Shown: one piece after another, positions 1 through 8,017 of the stretch
How the letters are laid out: the number at the start of each line of letters is the position of its first letter
How positions within the stretch are numbered: the stretch's first letter is position 1
IMG/VR virus record: IMGVR_UViG_3300036832_000712
Coordinates: 1 to 56,295 of that record
Strand: one strand, 5' to 3'
Length of the DNA: 56,295 nt
Origin: a virus
Position numbers and translations under genes: made by a program
The notes under the pieces: generated by a model
The model's database searches: none
Told to the model about the DNA's origin: nothing
Seen by the model: only the letters and a program-made list of their open reading frames with translations

Positions 1-1
1 T

Positions 2-613
2 GGTGGTTGTAGGGCGGACACGCCCGCGACTACTGGGAAGTTTTATTGGGAGTTTACGTTCGTTTCTGGTAATGTAACTCCGATGCTGGCTGGGTATGGC
101 TTGGCAAGCATTAATTTCTCCAGTTTTGGTTCTGGCAACACAACAGGTGCTACCACTGTTGCCAAAGCTGGCAATATAAATGTCAACAATGCAAATCCCA
201 CTGGAAATCCAAGTTTAGGTGTTCGTGCCAATGGCGACATTATCGGTGTTGCAATTGACATTGCCGCCAAGCTGATCTGGTTTCGTGTTGCTCCGTCTGG
301 AAATTGGAATGGCAGCGGTACAGCCAACCCGGTGACCGGGACAGGTGGGGTTGACATCACGTCCATAGTGACGGGTCCGCTGTATCCTATCGAGGGCATC
401 AATGGTGTAGGTGCGATTACAGCTAATTTCGGTGCTAGCGCCTTTACTGGTGCCGTGCCATCCGGATTTGTATCGGGATTTTCACCGCCACCAGTCAAGC
501 AACTCCTTCAGGTTACTTTCACCCCGCAGGTCGCCGGTCGCCTCCGCGGTCTCGTCAAGCTGGGTAAGCCGTCGATCCCAGTGTGGGTTAATCCGCAGAT
601 TGCGGTGACGTAA
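2..613 (+). CDS. SPRY-domain virion protein, 5' partial
   Basis: The frame is open from the first bases of the window, so the start lies upstream. The visible 203 residues show a SPRY (B30.2-like) fold signature: GKFYWEFTF near the left end, then GDIIGVAIDIAAKLIWFRV, NWNGSGT and ITANFGASAF. SPRY domains are protein-binding beta sandwiches and appear in phage virion proteins, where they probably mediate attachment. The last 45 residues form a separate basic tail. The next gene starts 4 bases after the stop, so the two are likely co-translated. Domain call is from pattern; the adhesion role is inferred. Confidence 0.8.
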   Translation, partial: GGCRADTPATTGKFYWEFTFVSGNVTPMLAGYGLASINFSSFGSGNTTGATTVAKAGNINVNNANPTGNPSLGVRANGDIIGVAIDIAAKLIWFRVAPSGNWNGSGTANPVTGTGGVDITSIVTGPLYPIEGINGVGAITANFGASAFTGAVPSGFVSGFSPPPVKQLLQVTFTPQVAGRLRGLVKLGKPSIPVWVNPQIAVT

Positions 614-617
614 AGCC

Positions 618-2195
618 GTGGCCAAGTCCACCTATGTCATTTCCTCGCAACGCGCTGGTGTTGGTTCGGTAATCATCACCGAAACGACGCAAAAGACTTT
701 TGTCACTCCGGTTTCCATTTCAAAGGAATCTGCGATCGTCGGCGGCGCGGCCGAGATGGATGGCCAGGCGCAGGTGCAATTCGCTGGTGCTCTCGCTCAG
801 CCCGGCGCAGCGTGGATGGACGGGCAGGCTCAGGTAGCCTTCTATAGCGCCGTCGTGGGCGCTGCGCAGATGAATGGCCAGGCTCAGGTGCTGTTCACCG
901 GCGCAAGCCGGGCCTACGGCGTGGCCAGGATGGATGGTGCTGCTTCGATGGCTGCGGTCGGAGACAGCAGCGGGTCAGGTTCGTTCACTACTGGCATGCT
1001 GCAGAATCTTCGTATGCAGGACCTTATAGGCGTCGGGATCGTGCAGACGCTCGATGATGCTATTGTCGCGTCTCACAGCAGCAAGACGCTGACGCAGTAT
1101 CACTGGAATGCCGTCAACCGGATTTTTATTCACTCGTCTCCGACTCCGATTTACAGCTGGATCGCGGTCTCGGTGCAGAATCTGACCGTGAGCCTTGGCG
1201 CATCGGAGAAGTTCACCTGGGGGCGGGAGCTGGTGCAGGCGCTTCGTGTCAGCGCTGCCGCAGGTGTTCAGGGGATATACAAGAAAGCTTTGGCGCAGCT
1301 GTTCAAGCTCAGCGACATTGGCGGCTTGAGCCACACGCTTCCGCTTATTCTGACTCAGAGCATCAATCTGTCGTTGTCGTTGGCTGGCGGAATCAGCCTG
1401 AAGCTGCTGCAAAAGTTCCTGATAGCGTCAACATCATCGCCAGCGTTTACATATCACTTCGCACTCGCTGGTCGAGTGATCATCTCGCCTTTCATTGATA
1501 AGCTGTTCTTCGCGCTGATACAGCAGCTGTTCACCGTGCAGCCTGTCATAGGGCGGAAGTTCATCGCGGGCGGTTCCCTGGCGCAGCTGCTGACCGTTCA
1601 TCTGGCGCTCAACAACAAGTTGGTCCTCCAGCTCACCGGCGACCTCACTCTGAGCCTGGACCAGCTGGTGCACATGCTCTACAAGGGCGACCCGCTTCTT
1701 GACGAAGTGGTGATTACCGCGTTGTACATCAGCCCATCGGGGACGACCACGACCTGGGCGGTGAACACCAGGACCAATGCGGTCACCGAGTATATGAACT
1801 ACAACTTCAACTCTTTCGCCCTCCTGAATGGAAGGTACATCGCCTCCAGCCCAGCCGGGCTCTATGAGCTGGATGGCGACACCGACAATGGCACGTCGAT
1901 CATCTCCGAGCTGATGAGCGGGTACTTCCAGTTCAACGAAAAGAAGATGTTCGGTATCAAGGGCGCGTATGTTGCGATCCGCGGCGGCGGTAGGTTCTAT
2001 CTCAAGCTGATCTCAGGTGATGGACGTGAGTACGTCTACGAGCTCAAGGCACAACCAAACTTCATGACGACCAAGGTCAGAATCGGCAAGGGCATAAAGA
2101 CGACCTACATGGCTTTTGACCTCGTGACCGAGGGCCAGGACTTCGATCTCGACTCGCTTGAGTTCATCCCGATGACGAGCGGAAGGAGAGTATGA
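618..2195 (+). CDS. Repeat-containing tail/virion protein
   Basis: 525 residues from a GTG start. Residues 1-40 are followed by four imperfect repeats of MDGQAQVxFxGA (about residues 45-110), a hydrophobic helical middle rich in Leu/Ile/Gln, and a beta-rich C-terminal domain (about 370-525) beginning TTTTWAVNTRTNAVTEY and ending LDSLEFIPM, a type seen in phage tail proteins. The N-terminus (ISSQRAGVGSVIITETTQK) resembles that of the protein encoded at 49035-50114 (LSAGRAGLGSVVVTDLNSGK), suggesting a shared assembly or docking peptide. Function otherwise unknown. Confidence 0.8.
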   Translation: MAKSTYVISSQRAGVGSVIITETTQKTFVTPVSISKESAIVGGAAEMDGQAQVQFAGALAQPGAAWMDGQAQVAFYSAVVGAAQMNGQAQVLFTGASRAYGVARMDGAASMAAVGDSSGSGSFTTGMLQNLRMQDLIGVGIVQTLDDAIVASHSSKTLTQYHWNAVNRIFIHSSPTPIYSWIAVSVQNLTVSLGASEKFTWGRELVQALRVSAAAGVQGIYKKALAQLFKLSDIGGLSHTLPLILTQSINLSLSLAGGISLKLLQKFLIASTSSPAFTYHFALAGRVIISPFIDKLFFALIQQLFTVQPVIGRKFIAGGSLAQLLTVHLALNNKLVLQLTGDLTLSLDQLVHMLYKGDPLLDEVVITALYISPSGTTTTWAVNTRTNAVTEYMNYNFNSFALLNGRYIASSPAGLYELDGDTDNGTSIISELMSGYFQFNEKKMFGIKGAYVAIRGGGRFYLKLISGDGREYVYELKAQPNFMTTKVRIGKGIKTTYMAFDLVTEGQDFDLDSLEFIPMTSGRRV

Positions 2196-2362
2196 TGCAG
2201 AACCTGGGCTTAGTTCTCTTGGTGTTCGGCTTCGTATGTGCCGTGCTGGCCACGGTGCTTGGTCCACAGATGGGCCGGTTTCATCTTGGCTGGGCGGCGA
2301 TCGCGTTCTGGCTGGCCGCTGAAATTTTTGGCGGGGTCGGACGCCTGTTCAGCTCGCACTAA
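2192..2362 (+). CDS. Small two-helix membrane protein
   Basis: 56 residues, start ATG overlapping the previous stop as ATGATG, with AAGGAG 5 bases upstream. Two hydrophobic segments are visible: LGLVLLVFGFVCAVLATVLG (residues 5-24) and a second one around WAAIAFWLAAEIFGGVG (residues 34-50). A two-span small membrane protein among virion genes could be a holin-like or DNA-entry protein, but no signature decides it. No endolysin lies beside it. Confidence 0.7.
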   Translation: MMQNLGLVLLVFGFVCAVLATVLGPQMGRFHLGWAAIAFWLAAEIFGGVGRLFSSH

Positions 2363-2368
2363 CCCGCT

Positions 2369-2806
2369 ATGGCGCAGAAGCCTCCGGCATGGGCGCGGCC
2401 TGGCCAGGTAGGCCAGGTGCCGTTGATGCTCAGCCGGGACATCGACATGTCCAAGGTTGCCGCTGGAAGCGGCGACGTGCGTACACTCGCCGAGCAGATA
2501 GTCCGATCGCAGCAGACAGCCATCAATCGGTTCGTGGCGGTGCAGCGGCAGCAGATCGAGCTTGGGGAAAGAGACGTTCACAATGCCAGGCTCCCTCTGG
2601 ATGACATGGAGGTTTACTACACGAATGTGCAGGGCCTTGAGCGGATGCACTACCACATCCGGCCGAAGGTTCCGACGCCGGAGCCTGAGCTTGAGCCTGA
2701 GCCTGAGGTACCAGCGAAAGAAGAGCAGGTACACGGCACGCCGGATTTCCTGGAGGTGGATATACCGATCGGCTTGGCTGTCGAGTTCTTCGATGGAGCG
2801 GATTGA
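2369..2806 (+). CDS. Hypothetical virion-region protein
   Basis: 145 residues. Pro/Arg-rich start (MAQKPPAWARPGQVGQVP), a helical middle containing QRQQIELGERDVHNARLP, and an acidic low-complexity stretch of EPEPELEPEPEVP near residue 108. It sits between the membrane protein and the LamG-like protein, with its stop overlapping the next ATG (TGATG), so the genes are translationally coupled. Not recognised; probably a small structural or assembly protein. Confidence 0.7.
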   Translation: MAQKPPAWARPGQVGQVPLMLSRDIDMSKVAAGSGDVRTLAEQIVRSQQTAINRFVAVQRQQIELGERDVHNARLPLDDMEVYYTNVQGLERMHYHIRPKVPTPEPELEPEPEVPAKEEQVHGTPDFLEVDIPIGLAVEFFDGAD

Positions 2807-4413
2807 TGAGCTACCTGATGTTGTCGGATGGCGTCCTCGATTTTTCCAAAGCGGTGATTTCGTTCTGGTTCCGGGTGCCGCAGGAATCCATTGACAAAGT
2901 TAACGCAGCGTGGACCGGCGAGGACGGAGTGTTGCTGAATGGGATCATACCGCTGGTGGTCATGGGCAAACGTGGAACTGGTCAAGTGCCGTATCAGCTC
3001 AACCCGAGTCAGACTGTGCTATATAGTTTTGACTCGGAAGGGTGGATAAATACAACCGGCACTGTATTCAGTTACATATATTTGGGGACTGGTGGAAGAT
3101 GTGTGGTTTATTCGCCAGACAGCCCTGAGGTCGAGGGTCATTGGGATACCAACATTGGCGCGACTATTACCTCTTTCCAGACAAGTTACAGTTATGCGCC
3201 GATCACCAATACGCAGCCTTCCGGGTCTGCACCAGCGCGGAACCCGACTTGTATCGGCATAGATTGTAACGGAATCAATCCCTGCCTGTACGTCAATTTT
3301 GAAACCGCGATGCAGGCGGATATATCCAGTTTTGCCTATGAACTGCAAAGCATCGTGCCTGGGCACGAATTTCAACCCGCTGGGACTATTCAACAAGGCA
3401 CCTTGATCGAGCGATGGTGCGCGCCGCCTATTGGGTTGTTGGTTGACCAAATTCCTGGATCGGTAATTACTATTTCCGATACCACTACGACGGTTGGAGA
3501 TGGTGGTCCATCTGTTGTTACCGATCCAGAATATAATTACGTGGACATCACCGATGTTTCCATCAACGGGACTGGAGCAATCACCAGCAATGTTATTCCG
3601 GTCAGTGCGGATACGTGGCATCACGTGCTGGTTTGTATAGACCTCAAGACAGAGCAGACGCATGGTGTCTCATCTGATTCGGACCCTGTACCGCCTGCAG
3701 TCCCCATTTCGACATATGTCGACAGTGCTTCACAGCTTTACGTGGCGCTGGACGATGTCAACTATACCGGGTGGGACCTTTCTAATAACTGGAACTGGGG
3801 TGGCGATCCCAACGAAGTGCTCACCAATAATGCCTGGAACGTTGCAGGGACACGCCTGAACTATGATCGTGATGGTAACGTGCTCGGTGAGGCAGCAAGC
3901 TATACTCTTACCGATCCAACTGTGCCGAGCGACGGTCAGCCGCTGGGGGTTCCAGGGACCGCAGACACGGTCGATAACATCTACCACGTGGAGATGGCCG
4001 AGTTCGTGATGTTCCCTGGCGTTACGCTCGACACCAGCATCGAGAAAAACCGCCGTTTGTTCATTACTAACAAGGACAAGGAGGGGCGGCAGTTCCCGGT
4101 CAATCCAACACCAACCATGATACCAATCTCCAAGTTGGCGATTGGTGATCCTGCGACCTGGGAGCCTGGTGCTGACACGCCAGCTTTCGTACCGCCGCTG
4201 TCGGCGCTCGACCCCAGCAACATGAGCAGCGGGAACAAGCAGCTGGGCATGCCGGCTGTTGACTTTACGAAATCCAGCATGAACTGGATGGCAGGGCATA
4301 ACCTGGGCAGCGCCAAGGGTAAGGTTGTCAGGACCGGGAAGATCAAGGCATACTCCCCGGACCCCTCACTGAGTAGCGACGCCACCCCTGGTGACGGCAC
4401 TTCTGGAGGCTAG
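2806..4413 (+). CDS. LamG/concanavalin-like virion protein
   Basis: 535 residues. ATG at 2806 overlaps the preceding TGA; an in-frame TTG three bases earlier is less likely. The N-terminus DFSKAVISFWFRVP and the later ADTWHHVLVCIDLKTE plus YVALDDVNYTGW follow the pattern of laminin-G/concanavalin-A-like jelly rolls, in which a WHHV strand is characteristic. Such domains bind sugars or surfaces, so a tail-associated receptor-binding role is plausible. The domain is interrupted by long insertions. Assignment rests on motif pattern only. Confidence 0.65.
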   Translation: MSYLMLSDGVLDFSKAVISFWFRVPQESIDKVNAAWTGEDGVLLNGIIPLVVMGKRGTGQVPYQLNPSQTVLYSFDSEGWINTTGTVFSYIYLGTGGRCVVYSPDSPEVEGHWDTNIGATITSFQTSYSYAPITNTQPSGSAPARNPTCIGIDCNGINPCLYVNFETAMQADISSFAYELQSIVPGHEFQPAGTIQQGTLIERWCAPPIGLLVDQIPGSVITISDTTTTVGDGGPSVVTDPEYNYVDITDVSINGTGAITSNVIPVSADTWHHVLVCIDLKTEQTHGVSSDSDPVPPAVPISTYVDSASQLYVALDDVNYTGWDLSNNWNWGGDPNEVLTNNAWNVAGTRLNYDRDGNVLGEAASYTLTDPTVPSDGQPLGVPGTADTVDNIYHVEMAEFVMFPGVTLDTSIEKNRRLFITNKDKEGRQFPVNPTPTMIPISKLAIGDPATWEPGADTPAFVPPLSALDPSNMSSGNKQLGMPAVDFTKSSMNWMAGHNLGSAKGKVVRTGKIKAYSPDPSLSSDATPGDGTSGG

Positions 4414-4416
4414 GCC

Positions 4417-6372
4417 ATGCCGTACATAGCGCCGATCATATGGGGCGACCCGACATACATGTTCTACGAGTCCCAGAAGCTCGTGGGACTTGCCGAGCAG
4501 TACATTCAGCAGCTTGAAGCGCAGGCTGGCCAGCTCGCGGCCCCTACGATCAACGTAAACTTCCCGACCGTTACCATGCCGCCGGTACCGTCCCAGACAC
4601 CTGAACCCACCCTGCAACAGGTGACCTGGACCGTCCCGGGGCAGCCGCCGCCGTTCTCCGGAACGGTGGATACGTCCGGGCTCATTATCGCGCCTTTCAC
4701 GGGAACACCTCCGACGTTGTCGTTCGGCACTCCGCCGGCACCGTTTGCGGACGCCGCGCCTGCTGCGCCTACTACCAACCTGGACTTCACCTATCCGACC
4801 GTCGCGGTCACATTGCCCGATCCGCCGAGTCTGATGACGCTCGACACGGTGAACTTTCCGACGATCGTGATCCCCGCTTTCAGCGGGGATGTGCCTGCGT
4901 TTTCAGCGCAGGCGCCGGGGCCGTTCAACTATACGCCGGGCGCGCTCTATACGTCGCAACTTCTGACGGACCTGGAGACTGAGCTCGATCTGGCGATCAC
5001 CACCGGCGAGTACACGACGCTCAATAAAGCGGTCCAGCAGGCGCTGTGGGACGCCGGCCGCGAGCGCGAGTACAAGCAGCAGGCCGCGGCGTTAGCCGAG
5101 CTGAATCGGATGGAGGTGCTTGGTTATGCGTTTCCGCCAGGTGTGTTCGTCGACGCCAGGATCAAGATACAGACCGAGACAAACTATACGATTGCTGGCT
5201 TATCGCGCGACATCATGACCAAGCAGGCTGAGCTGCAGCTTGAGAACATCGGCAAAGCCAGGGAAGAGGCTGTCAAGTTGGAGTATAGGTTAATTCAATA
5301 CGCCAACGAGACTGCGCAGCGCACCTTCGAGGCTGCCAAGTACGCGACCGAGTCGGGGATAGCCCTCTACAATGCAGCAGTGCAGGCGTACACCGCGGCG
5401 CTGGAAGCGTACAAGACTCAAGCGTTGGTCTACGACACTCAGATCAAGGGACTCATGGCGCAGGTCCAGGTGATTCAGGCGCAGATCGAGTACGAGAAAA
5501 CCAAGGCAGATATCAACACATCCATTGTCAAGCAGTACGAGACCGAGGTCCAGGCCGCCGAGGCGGTCTTGCAAATCTATAAGACTCAGGTTGAGATCAT
5601 CCAGACTCAGGCCAGCGTCGAGAAGATCAAGGTCGAGATTTACGGTGAGGAAATCAAGGCGTTCGTCGGCCGGATCAATGCCTACACCGCCGAGGTCGAG
5701 GGCTACAAGGCGAGCATAGAGGCGCAGGCGACGATCGAGAGTGCATTCAAGACGTCGGTCGATGCCTACACCGCCGAGGTCAATGCCAACGTGGCGCAGA
5801 TCAACGCCCGGGTCGCTGTATTCCAGGCCCAGGTGCAGAGTTATCAAGCGCAGCTTGCCGGCTACGATGCCGCTATCAAGGGCATGGTCGGGCAGGCCCA
5901 GGCTGCGTCCTTGTTCAATACTGCCACGGCAGAAGTGTTCAAGGCCCAGGTCGCAGCAATAACAAGCTACAATCAGGTGCTGACTTCGCAATGGCAGGCG
6001 GTGCTGAGCGAGCAGGCGCAGATCACGCAGATCGCGGTGTCCGCCGCCAAGGCCAACGGCGATCTCTACATCTCGGCACGTGGCTTGTCGCTTGACGCTT
6101 CCAAGGTGGGCGCGCAAGTCTGTGCGCAGCTTGGTGCAGCAGCCTTGGGAGCGATCAGCTGGCACAACTCATCGCAGTGGTCGTCGAGCATGAGTTCGAG
6201 TGACAGCGATAGTAACAGTTACAGTCAAAGTTTCAGTCATAGCACCAGCGAAAGCACCAGCACCAGCACCAGCACCAGCGACAGCAACACCAACCAGACC
6301 AGCGACATCAACGAGAGCATCAACTCGGTAGCCGACAATACCAACACGAACTACAACTCAAGTGTGGGTTAG
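4417..6372 (+). CDS. Long coiled-coil fibre-like virion protein
   Basis: 651 residues. An N-terminal Pro/Thr-rich region (about 40-150) is followed by a very long Ala/Gln/Glu-rich helical region (about 190-560) with recurrent YTAEVxxY and YKTQV segments, then a short hydrophobic stretch and a Ser/Thr/Asp/Asn low-complexity tail (about 590-650, repeated STST and SDSN). This architecture fits a fibrous tail-needle or fibre-base protein. Spacing of 3 bases from the previous stop supports one late operon. Exact role unknown. Confidence 0.75.
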   Translation: MPYIAPIIWGDPTYMFYESQKLVGLAEQYIQQLEAQAGQLAAPTINVNFPTVTMPPVPSQTPEPTLQQVTWTVPGQPPPFSGTVDTSGLIIAPFTGTPPTLSFGTPPAPFADAAPAAPTTNLDFTYPTVAVTLPDPPSLMTLDTVNFPTIVIPAFSGDVPAFSAQAPGPFNYTPGALYTSQLLTDLETELDLAITTGEYTTLNKAVQQALWDAGREREYKQQAAALAELNRMEVLGYAFPPGVFVDARIKIQTETNYTIAGLSRDIMTKQAELQLENIGKAREEAVKLEYRLIQYANETAQRTFEAAKYATESGIALYNAAVQAYTAALEAYKTQALVYDTQIKGLMAQVQVIQAQIEYEKTKADINTSIVKQYETEVQAAEAVLQIYKTQVEIIQTQASVEKIKVEIYGEEIKAFVGRINAYTAEVEGYKASIEAQATIESAFKTSVDAYTAEVNANVAQINARVAVFQAQVQSYQAQLAGYDAAIKGMVGQAQAASLFNTATAEVFKAQVAAITSYNQVLTSQWQAVLSEQAQITQIAVSAAKANGDLYISARGLSLDASKVGAQVCAQLGAAALGAISWHNSSQWSSSMSSSDSDSNSYSQSFSHSTSESTSTSTSTSDSNTNQTSDINESINSVADNTNTNYNSSVG

Positions 6373-6384
6373 GAGTGACACATC

Positions 6385-7872
6385 ATGCCTTTTGGACCTC
6401 CCCCGGGTTTTCAAGAACTCCTGGCTAAGCAAGTCGAGGGTAAGTATCAGGCCAATACGGCCGAGGCTTATCAAAGAAGGGAAGAAGCCCAGCAGGTTGC
6501 GGCGAACGCCGCGTCAACGCGCGCACTGCAGGGAGCCCAGGGTGGCTATTACGGCGCCGAAGCCTACAAAGCCGGGCAGGAAGGCCAGCAGGTTGCGCCG
6601 AATGCTGCGTCACTACGAGGGCTGCAAGGCGCCGAGACCCAGTTCAGGGGCGCACAAACAGATACTGAAAGAGCCATGCTGCAGTATGGCTATGAACCTG
6701 GCCTCTTGTTGCATGACCAGCTTATGGGCAGGGGGATGTTGTCGCAGGGGCAGCAAGGCTCGCCGACTGCGCCGCAGACGCCGTGGTCGCAATCGCCATC
6801 GCTGCTGAGGCCGCCACCTCCGTCTTCGCCACTGTCTTCGTTTGCACCATTGACCCGGCCGAATCCTCTGGGTTCGAGCTTGAGCCCGGGCTTCCGCAAA
6901 GGCACCGCCAACGTCAAGGGCAAGGGCAAAGGTGCAGGCGGCGGGGGTGGCAAGAATGGCAAGGCTGGTGGCGGAGCGCCACCGCAGGGACTCGAAGCCA
7001 TGCTGCCGGCGCTCATGGCGGCGTCGCAGACCAGCCAGATGGGAGGGGGTGCCGTGGGCCCACAGGCGGCCGACCCTACGCAGCCCATGGCGCCGGGCGC
7101 CGCGGCGCCTCCTGGCTACGTCCGGGGGATGGCAAACGTGCGGGGGTATGCGGAAGGTAACGAGAACATCCCGTTGCCAACCCCTCCCCTAGGCGGCGGG
7201 GGTGACACCCGCATCTACATGCCAGGAGCCATTCATCACGAGCCCACGCATATGGCGGGGTCGGGACTGGTGTCAGGAGCTGGGCCAGTGTCGGGGGAGG
7301 GGCCGGTGTCGGCAGGAGGACCAGTGTCGGCAGGAGGACCAGTGTCGGGAGCTGGGCCAGTGTCGGCAGGAGGACCAGTGTCGGGAGCTGGGCCAGTGTC
7401 GGCTCGGAAGGGCGCCACCGACGTCAAGGCACCTCCAGGGAAAGCCAAGGGCAAGAGCAAGGGCGCCAGCACCAATCTGCCCAGGGGGCTGGCGGCACTT
7501 TTACCTGCGCTCATGGCAGCGGCACAGGGAGGCGGTGGAGGCGGCGCAGGCCCGCAGGCGGGGGCGCCCATGGCACCCGGGGGTGCTCCGCCCATGGCTC
7601 CTGGTCCCCAGCCTCCCGGGCCTCCTGGCTTCGCCCTGGGCGTACCCAGCGTGCAGCCGATGTCTGGTTATCCTTTCGGCGCCGGCTACCTGTTCGGCGC
7701 GACCGCGGTGCCCGGCCAGGGCTCCGGGACGGTCGACAAGGTGCCAGCTATGCTGGCACCGCACGAGGCGGTGCTCAACAGAGCCGCTGCCGACCTCATG
7801 GGCCGCGGCAAGATTGCGGCGCTGAACGCCCAGGGGGCGAGGCAGATGGGGCTGCGGCGTGGAGCTGCCTGA
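6385..7872 (+). CDS. Pro/Gly-rich virion protein with GPVS repeats
   Basis: 495 residues. Residues 1-110 are Ala/Gln-rich with a duplicated QQVAxNAASxRxLQGA element. The middle is Gly/Pro/Lys-rich and carries eight 6-residue units of the GAGPVS/AGGPVS type (DNA 7258-7401). The C-terminus, GSGTVDKVPAMLAPHEAVLN then MGRGKIAALN, matches a short conserved tail often seen at the end of phage tail-tip and tape-measure proteins. A structural role is likely, details unknown. Confidence 0.75.
   Translation: MPFGPPPGFQELLAKQVEGKYQANTAEAYQRREEAQQVAANAASTRALQGAQGGYYGAEAYKAGQEGQQVAPNAASLRGLQGAETQFRGAQTDTERAMLQYGYEPGLLLHDQLMGRGMLSQGQQGSPTAPQTPWSQSPSLLRPPPPSSPLSSFAPLTRPNPLGSSLSPGFRKGTANVKGKGKGAGGGGGKNGKAGGGAPPQGLEAMLPALMAASQTSQMGGGAVGPQAADPTQPMAPGAAAPPGYVRGMANVRGYAEGNENIPLPTPPLGGGGDTRIYMPGAIHHEPTHMAGSGLVSGAGPVSGEGPVSAGGPVSAGGPVSGAGPVSAGGPVSGAGPVSARKGATDVKAPPGKAKGKSKGASTNLPRGLAALLPALMAAAQGGGGGGAGPQAGAPMAPGGAPPMAPGPQPPGPPGFALGVPSVQPMSGYPFGAGYLFGATAVPGQGSGTVDKVPAMLAPHEAVLNRAAADLMGRGKIAALNAQGARQMGLRRGAA
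7258..7401 (+). repeat. Eight 18-bp tandem repeats inside a virion gene
   Basis: Eight in-frame 18-bp units encode GSGLVS, GAGPVS, GEGPVS, AGGPVS, AGGPVS, GAGPVS, AGGPVS, GAGPVS. The near identity of adjacent units at DNA level indicates recent slippage expansion. Confidence 0.9.
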
Positions 7873-7888
7873 TGGTGATAAGCCTCCG

Positions 7889-8017
7889 ATGAGCCGGAGT
7901 GCCGCACGTGATCTTGCCGATCGCCTTGAGGCTGGCGAGCCGGTCATCAGATCGGCGGATGAAAAGCGGCTGATCGTCGCCGCACTCAGATACTACGGGC
8001 GGCGCGACGTGCGCTAG
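7889..8017 (+). CDS. Short ORF, 42 residues, end of virion operon
   Basis: Encodes MSRSAARDLADRLEAGEPVI and 22 further residues, ending RYYGRRDVR. Its composition is protein-like (amphipathic helix, basic end), but no strong ribosome-binding site is visible. It would be the last gene of the plus-strand cluster, and its TAG overlaps the TAG of the opposing primase-helicase gene in one CTAG. Unknown function, moderate certainty that it is translated. Confidence 0.5.
   Translation: MSRSAARDLADRLEAGEPVIRSADEKRLIVAALRYYGRRDVR

Noticed and set aside
7258-7401. CRISPR-like array
   Set aside because: The units are in-frame 18-bp coding repeats without spacers.
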